Below, piece after piece: positions 59,520 to 64,000 of a DNA stretch of 64,000 nucleotides; within the stretch, counting starts at the first letter, position 1; every line of letters starts with the position of its first letter. The DNA is taken from contig CAVTIX010000011.1 in assembly GCA_963734725.1 (NCBI GenBank), positions 1-64,000 on the forward strand, read 5' to 3'. The position numbers were made by a program, and so were the translations under genes. This DNA is from DASXKD01 sp963734725 (GTDB lineage: Bacteria; Actinomycetota; Actinomycetes; Streptosporangiales; Streptosporangiaceae). Below the pieces are notes generated by a model. The model ran no database searches, was not told the DNA's origin, and was given only the letters and a program-made list of their open reading frames with translations.

Positions 59520-61523
59520 TTAGCGGTTCCTGAAGATTGTGTAGAGCACTCGCAGGCCGAGGATTCCGGCGACGACGAGCAGGTTGTAACCGATCAGCTG
59601 GCCGAGGCTGACGTTCGGCGTGATCTTGGGCCCGCTGGTGACGCCGAGCAGCAGCGCTGCGGCGATGCCGGAGGCCGCGGCGAGCACGGTGAGCAGGACC
59701 TGGTAGGTCAGGCCGGTGACCACCCGGCGGTCGCGTTCGTCGGCGAACAGCCGCACGTTGAGGCTGAGCCTGCCCTGCTCCAGCGCGCTGGTGACGCGGT
59801 CGAACCGCCGTGGCAGCCGACGCAGCACCGGGACCAGCGCGATCAGCTCCTCGGCGGCGGTTTTCGGCACAGCCAGGGGCGACACCGTGCCCATGTGGTC
59901 GGCGGCGTAGGCGCGCGCTTCGCTCGCGATGTCGAGCCCGGGGGTCAGCAGGCTGAGGGTGCCTTCCAGGGTGCCCAGTGATCGCAAGACGGTGGCGATG
60001 TCGGCCGGGATGACCAGTTCGAACCGGGTAGCCAGGCGGAACAGGTCGGTGAACATTTCCGGGGCGCCCGCGGCGCCGCCGGCTAGGTGGCGCGCCATGA
60101 ACTGGCCCAGGGCCCGTTCCAGCGCCAGCTCGTCGACCTCGTCGGGGCGGCTGACCAGCTCCAGCAACGCGTCGCGCATTGCGGCCGGGTCACCGCGCCC
60201 CAGCGCGAGCAGCAGTGCCTGCAGCGCGAAGCGCTGCTGGGCGTCCAGGCGGCCCACCGAGCCGAAGTCCAGCATGGCCAGGCGCCCGTCGGTGAGCAGC
60301 AAGATGTTGCCCGGATGCGGGTCGGCGTGGAACACGCCGCCCTCGGTGATCTGGTACACCATGCTGCGCAGCAGCACCCGGGCCAGCTCGGCGCGGTCCA
60401 GCCCGCGGCTTTCGATCAGCGGCCCCGCCGCGCGGAGGCTGACCCCATCCAGCCATTCGATGACGAGCACATGTTCGGTGGACAGCCGCGCATGCAGGGC
60501 GGGCAGCACCACCCGGATGTTGTTCGAGGCGGTTCGCTGCTGGCCCGGCCACGTGGCCGCCACCGCCGTCATGTTGCGGGCCTCCACCCGGAAGTCGAGT
60601 TCTTCCCGGATGGCGGCGGCGAACCCGCGAGCCACGTCGGCCGTGCCGACCGCGCGCGCCCACCGGGCCCGGTCCTCGAGCCTGACCGCCAGGCGAAGCA
60701 GGATGTCCAGGTCCTGTTCGACGGTGGCCCGGATCCCTGGCCGCTGGACCTTCACCGCTACCTCGGCGCCCGGGCCTTCACCGTCACGCAGCCGGGCCTT
60801 GTGTACCTGGGCGATCGATGCTGCGGCGGCCGGCTCGTGCCGCAACTCGGCGAAAACCTTCTCGGTAGGCGCCCCGAGTGACTGCGCTAGCACCTCCTCG
60901 ACTTGTTCCCAGGGGGCCGGCTCGGCCCGGTCCTGGAGCTGGGAGAGCTCGGAAATGAACTCCTCCGGGAGCAGGTCGCGGCGGGTAGACAGCAGCTGGC
61001 CAAGCTTGGTGAAGGTAACCCCGCCTTCCTCCAGGGCACGCCGCAGCGACAGCGCGAGCGCCGCCCGCCCGCTACCGGCGTCCCCGCGGCGCCGCGTCTG
61101 TCCGCGCAGGTAAGGGGCGAGGCCATGGCGCACCGCGATACGGCTGATCTGCCAATAGCGCCGTGAGCGCGCAATCGCCTGCCGCGTGCCGCGGATGATC
61201 TCCAACGGTTGCGGCAGCATCCCACTTGGCACCAGCGCCTCGGCCGCGACGATGAAAACCATCGCGACGATCAGCGGAACGCCGATCACCACACCGATGA
61301 ATGCCGCCTGATGCCCGGGCTGGGCCGCTTGGAGCGACCTGCCCAGAAAGTAGGCAGCGAGGAACCCAAGCAGGCCGGCGATCAGCGCCCGCAGCGCCCC
61401 CACCGGCAACCCCAGCAGCCGCCGCGCTGCCCATGCCAGGCCCGCCACGATCGCCGTGCTGGTGGCCAGCACGACCACCGCAAAGGCAATCGTGCTCAGC
61501 GGCGACGATTGCGCAGTCAGCAT
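59520..61523 (-). CDS. ABC1/UbiB-family protein kinase-like protein
   Basis: 667 residues. Two to three N-terminal helices (about 10-100), then the atypical ABC1 kinase domain: GVTFTKLGQLLSTRRDLLPEEFISELSQLQD (KxGQ motif), AAASIAQVHKARL (the Ala-rich loop replacing the P-loop), VAVKVQRPGI (ATP lysine), ADPHPGNILLLTDG (catalytic loop) and LAMLDFGSVGRL (DFG). Two C-terminal membrane helices. Relatives support quinone biosynthesis or lipid homeostasis; here that is inference. ATG at 61523 after GAGG. Confidence 0.9.
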   Translation of the reverse strand: MLTAQSSPLSTIAFAVVVLATSTAIVAGLAWAARRLLGLPVGALRALIAGLLGFLAAYFLGRSLQAAQPGHQAAFIGVVIGVPLIVAMVFIVAAEALVPSGMLPQPLEIIRGTRQAIARSRRYWQISRIAVRHGLAPYLRGQTRRRGDAGSGRAALALSLRRALEEGGVTFTKLGQLLSTRRDLLPEEFISELSQLQDRAEPAPWEQVEEVLAQSLGAPTEKVFAELRHEPAAAASIAQVHKARLRDGEGPGAEVAVKVQRPGIRATVEQDLDILLRLAVRLEDRARWARAVGTADVARGFAAAIREELDFRVEARNMTAVAATWPGQQRTASNNIRVVLPALHARLSTEHVLVIEWLDGVSLRAAGPLIESRGLDRAELARVLLRSMVYQITEGGVFHADPHPGNILLLTDGRLAMLDFGSVGRLDAQQRFALQALLLALGRGDPAAMRDALLELVSRPDEVDELALERALGQFMARHLAGGAAGAPEMFTDLFRLATRFELVIPADIATVLRSLGTLEGTLSLLTPGLDIASEARAYAADHMGTVSPLAVPKTAAEELIALVPVLRRLPRRFDRVTSALEQGRLSLNVRLFADERDRRVVTGLTYQVLLTVLAAASGIAAALLLGVTSGPKITPNVSLGQLIGYNLLVVAGILGLRVLYTIFRNR

Positions 61524-61811
61524 ATCCTCAACGGCGTCCTAACCACCTCGAAACTTATAGGTCACCTGCCGCGCGAATGGGAATCTCTTGACCAAGGATC
61601 GGGCCAGCGCTTCGCGTCTGCATCACCCTGCACGGGGGATGCCCGATACGCCCGGCGGGCAGCCGTTGAAGCATCCAGGACCCAGGCATCCAGGCTATTG
61701 CGTATCGCAAAATTGCACGTTGCGTTTCCAATAGGTTCGCTGCGCGAATAAATGGACATCACTCTCGGAAGGGTGAGGGCGCCGCATAAAGGCTCGAAAG
61801 AAGACTCCCTG

Positions 61812-61946
61812 CTAGAACAGGTCGGCGAGCACGGCCGCGGCGCGGGCGGCGCCATCGGCAGCAACCGGGCCGTAGTCGACGCTGCGGCCGATCTCGGTGG
61901 CGATGGCGGCGCCGATATCTGCCGGAGTAGCGGTGTCGTAGTCCAT
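61812..61946 (-). pseudogene. C-terminal remnant of a glycosyltransferase
   Basis: MDYDTATPADIGAAIATEIGRSVDYGPVAADGAARAAAVLADLF, ending at TAG. This matches the tail of MGT/UGT-type glycosyltransferases (MDYDTATP…PVDYxPVETDGAARAA). It has its own ATG but nothing upstream fits the family, so it is probably a leftover 44-codon fragment rather than a small gene. Confidence 0.6.
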
Positions 61947-61978
61947 GCTTGGTCGGGTGCGGCTCGGTGGGCGCGGGA

Positions 61979-62950
61979 TCAGCGGCCGAACCGGGCCCGG
62001 GCCAGGCGGGGCAGGACGGCGGGCCCGGAAAGTGGGCGGAACCGGGCCGCTGCGTCGGCCAGCGCCTGGTACTGGTCGTCGGCGAGGTCGATCTCCGCGG
62101 CGGCGACGTTGTTCTCCAGTTGCTCGACACTTGATGCGCCCGGTATCGCGGCCACTGCGGGGTGGCGGATCACCCAGGCCAACGCGATCTGCGCCGGCGT
62201 CGCCGAGTGCGCGGCCGCCACCTCGCCAAGGACGGCGAGCAGTTCGCCAGCCCGCTCGAGGTTCTCCGGAAGGAACAGCGGGTTGGCGGCGCGGACCCGG
62301 TTGGCGGGCATGTTGCCGGGGTGGTACCGGCCCGACAGCAGCCCCTGCGCCAGCGGGCTATAGGCGAGCACCACACGGCCTTTTGAGCTGGCGTACGGCA
62401 GCAGATCCTGTTCGGGACCGCGGGCCACCAGGCTGTAAGGGACCTGGTTGCTCAGCACCGGGCTGCCCAGCGCGTCCTCGGCGGCACGCCAGCGCCGCAG
62501 CGAATAGTTGCTGACGCCGACCTCGCCCACCAGGCCAACGCGCTGCAGCGCGCGCATGCCGCGCATGATCGTGCCGTCCCGTACCACGGGATTGGCCTGG
62601 TGCACTTGGTATAGATCGAGCCTGCGGGCACCCAGCCGGTTCGCGCTGGCGACCGCGCGCTGCTCTACTACCGGTGCGACCGGCAGCACGGGCAGGATCT
62701 TCGTCGCCAGAAACACGGACTCGCGGTCCTCGCCCAGTGCCCGTCCCAGGATGCGCTCGCTGCGCCCGAAGCCATAGATCTCCGCGGTGTCGAACAAGGT
62801 GACACCCAGCTCCAGCGCCCGCCTGACGATGGCCTGCGCCACCTCGTCCGCGTATTGGCTGCCGTATCCCCATTCCCGGGACCCGAATTGCCAGGTGCCG
62901 AGCCCAATCTTGGAGATCTGCTTACCGGGAACGGTGCTCAGATAACGCAT
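61979..62950 (-). CDS. Aldo/keto reductase
   Basis: 323 residues, (beta/alpha)8 NADPH-dependent oxidoreductase. Catalytic tetrad visible: Asp and Tyr in LFDTAEIYGFGRSE, Lys in FLATKILP, His in LYQVHQANP. GLGTWQFGSREWGYG at the N-terminus and the NADPH-site segment AAIPGASSVEQLENNVAA at the C-terminus. Carbonyl substrate unknown. ATG at 62950. Confidence 0.9.
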   Translation of the reverse strand: MRYLSTVPGKQISKIGLGTWQFGSREWGYGSQYADEVAQAIVRRALELGVTLFDTAEIYGFGRSERILGRALGEDRESVFLATKILPVLPVAPVVEQRAVASANRLGARRLDLYQVHQANPVVRDGTIMRGMRALQRVGLVGEVGVSNYSLRRWRAAEDALGSPVLSNQVPYSLVARGPEQDLLPYASSKGRVVLAYSPLAQGLLSGRYHPGNMPANRVRAANPLFLPENLERAGELLAVLGEVAAAHSATPAQIALAWVIRHPAVAAIPGASSVEQLENNVAAAEIDLADDQYQALADAAARFRPLSGPAVLPRLARARFGR

Positions 62951-63048
62951 GATCCCTAGTCTCCACCCGTCGCCACCAGACGCGCCTCACTGGGCCCCGG
63001 AAGATCCACATCGCGCCTGGTATAGCAGATGGGCCAGCATGGCCGTGA

Positions 63049-63597
63049 TCATGTTGAGGCCGCGTCCAGCTGTTGCTGGCCGCTGTCGTAAACCAGCAGG
63101 CCGTCTGCGCGAAGCCGGGCTCCCGGCGACCAGCGGTGGGGCGCCAGCATGCCGTCGTGCATGAGGTGACGGACCGGGACGCCACGGGCGATCTCGGCGA
63201 AGTCAGCGATGAGCCGCCGATGGCAGCGCCACCACAGACTTTCGCTGCACATCACCGCCTGCTGCCCCGCGCCGGCCGGTGCGAGCAGCTCGTCGATGGC
63301 GCTCAGGAACTCTGGTTGCCGCATGTGTCCGGCATAACCCCGGAAGGCCGTCTCCCGCCATGCCACATCCGGCGAATCCGGCGCAGGACGGCGGAAGCCA
63401 CCCAGCCGTTTCTCCCACCGATAGGAGATGCCGTTGGCTGGAAGCCAGCGCTCCAGCTCCGCACGCGCCACGTGTGGGTTGCGGCGGCTTCCCGGCGCGC
63501 TGCGGACATCAATCAGGGTCGTCACGCCCGCGGACCGCAGAAGTTCGACGATGCGCTCGGCGCTGGCCGTTCCGTGCCCAAACGTGATCAGTGGCAC
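63049..63597 (-). CDS. DUF488 family protein
   Basis: 182 residues. ITFGHGTASAERIVELLRSAGVTTLIDVRSAPGSRRNPHV is the signature DUF488 N-terminus, followed by YRWEKRLGGFRRP, FRGYAGHMRQPEF and MCSESLWWRCHRRLIAD with the conserved cysteine and histidines. Function of the family is not established. It lies twelve bases downstream of the partial aldo/keto reductase on the same strand, so co-transcription is likely. Confidence 0.88.
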   Translation of the reverse strand: MPLITFGHGTASAERIVELLRSAGVTTLIDVRSAPGSRRNPHVARAELERWLPANGISYRWEKRLGGFRRPAPDSPDVAWRETAFRGYAGHMRQPEFLSAIDELLAPAGAGQQAVMCSESLWWRCHRRLIADFAEIARGVPVRHLMHDGMLAPHRWSPGARLRADGLLVYDSGQQQLDAAST

Positions 63598-63608
63598 CGG
63601 CCGGGGCC

Positions 63609-64000
63609 TTATCTGCCGCCTGTCAGCGTGCGGGAGCGCTGTTCAAGGCCCAGCTCACCGTAGGGGTAGTCGGCAGGCCGCAGGTCGCTGGCCGCGTCCA
63701 GTTCGGCGGTCTCCTGCCGGTCGAGCTGAAGATCAGCAGCGCGGAGGTTGGTCTCTAGCTGCTCCAAAGTGCGGGCGCCGAGAATCGTCGAGGTGACACC
63801 TGGCCGGGCGGTGACCCACGCCACCGCTACCTCGGCCATGCTGACGCCGCGCCTGGTGGCAATGTTGCGCACCACGTCGATGATCTGCCAGGTGCGCTCG
63901 GTGCCCCGCCGATCGTAGGCCTCCATGCCGCGGCCCGGATCCTCGCCAAGGCGGGTCGCACCAGCTGGCCGCGCATCTCGCTGGTATTTACCAGACAGCC
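63609..64000 (-). CDS. Aldo/keto reductase, 5' end outside window
   Basis: The frame is open to the right edge, giving 129 residues of the C-terminal third: LSGKYQRDARPAGATRLGEDPGRGMEAYDRRGTERTW, then SMAEVAVAWVTARPGVTSTILGARTLEQLETNLRAADLQL with the NADPH-binding TSTILGARTLEQL segment. The catalytic tetrad lies beyond the window. Ends PYGELGLEQRSRTLTGGR. A different subfamily from the aldo/keto reductase at 61979. Confidence 0.87.
   Translation of the reverse strand, partial: LSGKYQRDARPAGATRLGEDPGRGMEAYDRRGTERTWQIIDVVRNIATRRGVSMAEVAVAWVTARPGVTSTILGARTLEQLETNLRAADLQLDRQETAELDAASDLRPADYPYGELGLEQRSRTLTGGR

Overview
The window is high-GC DNA with GTG and ATG starts, tight ATGA/GTGA start-stop overlaps, a mycothiol-dependent-type enzyme, SpoIIE-type phosphatases, a SigE-like sigma factor, an Eis-type acetyltransferase and an actinobacterial hopanoid locus. 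All of this points to a soil actinomycete (Streptosporangiales/Catenulisporales-like). The assignment rests on gene content and style, not on a search.

Layout. 1-6.3 kb: malQ (cut by the left edge) runs tail to tail into pepN, then rpiB, a proline-rich small protein and a DUF1801 protein. 6.4-16.4 kb: a long, translationally coupled System I cytochrome c maturation operon, ccmA-ccmB-[diheme cytochrome c]-ccmC-ccmD-ccmE-ccmF-ccmG-ccmH-ccmI-hemA. It includes a 50-residue CcmD. This complete Ccm set with its own cytochrome and its own glutamyl-tRNA reductase is the most striking system here. 16.3-23.7 kb: a cysteine-rich winged-helix regulator, a PPOX-fold protein, an XRE-regulator/membrane-protein pair with a visible promoter-operator, an MBL-fold hydrolase, two RimK-like ATP-grasp ligases, an Eis acetyltransferase and a membrane PP2C phosphatase. 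23.7-34 kb: a decayed WD40 fragment beside a triple repeat, then the hopanoid cluster hpnC-hpnD-hpnE-polyprenyl synthase-shc-(hpnG::ispH fusion)-hpnH. Two of its intergenic leaders are near-identical copies. 34-43.6 kb: a PAS/GAF/PP2C/HATPase phosphatase, ribokinase, Nudix (with a strong terminator), a DinB-like enzyme, an NfeD/SPFH pair, a sigma factor with its putative regulator, and a detached hpnB glycosyltransferase. 43.9-64 kb: a large secreted protein of unknown function, polyprenol-phosphate-mannose synthase, PRC-barrel, nitronate monooxygenase, VOC protein, a molybdate operon (regulator-modA-modB-modC), AI-2E permease, LysM/Rpf-like protein, APC permease with divergent Lrp regulator, ABC1 kinase, two aldo/keto reductases (one cut by the right edge) and DUF488.

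How they work together: ccm genes export heme and attach it to the diheme cytochrome, with hemA able to boost heme supply. The hopanoid genes convert farnesyl diphosphate through squalene to hopene and adenosylhopane, and the IspH domain feeds isoprenoid precursors. The mod operon supplies molybdate.

Seven or more genes are interrupted by single-base frameshifts, mostly in GC-rich runs. That density suggests consensus sequence errors at least as much as real pseudogenes. Several true gene remnants (WD40, IS630 transposase, alpha/beta hydrolase, LysM, glycosyltransferase tail) lie between intact genes. No tRNA, rRNA or CRISPR array was seen.
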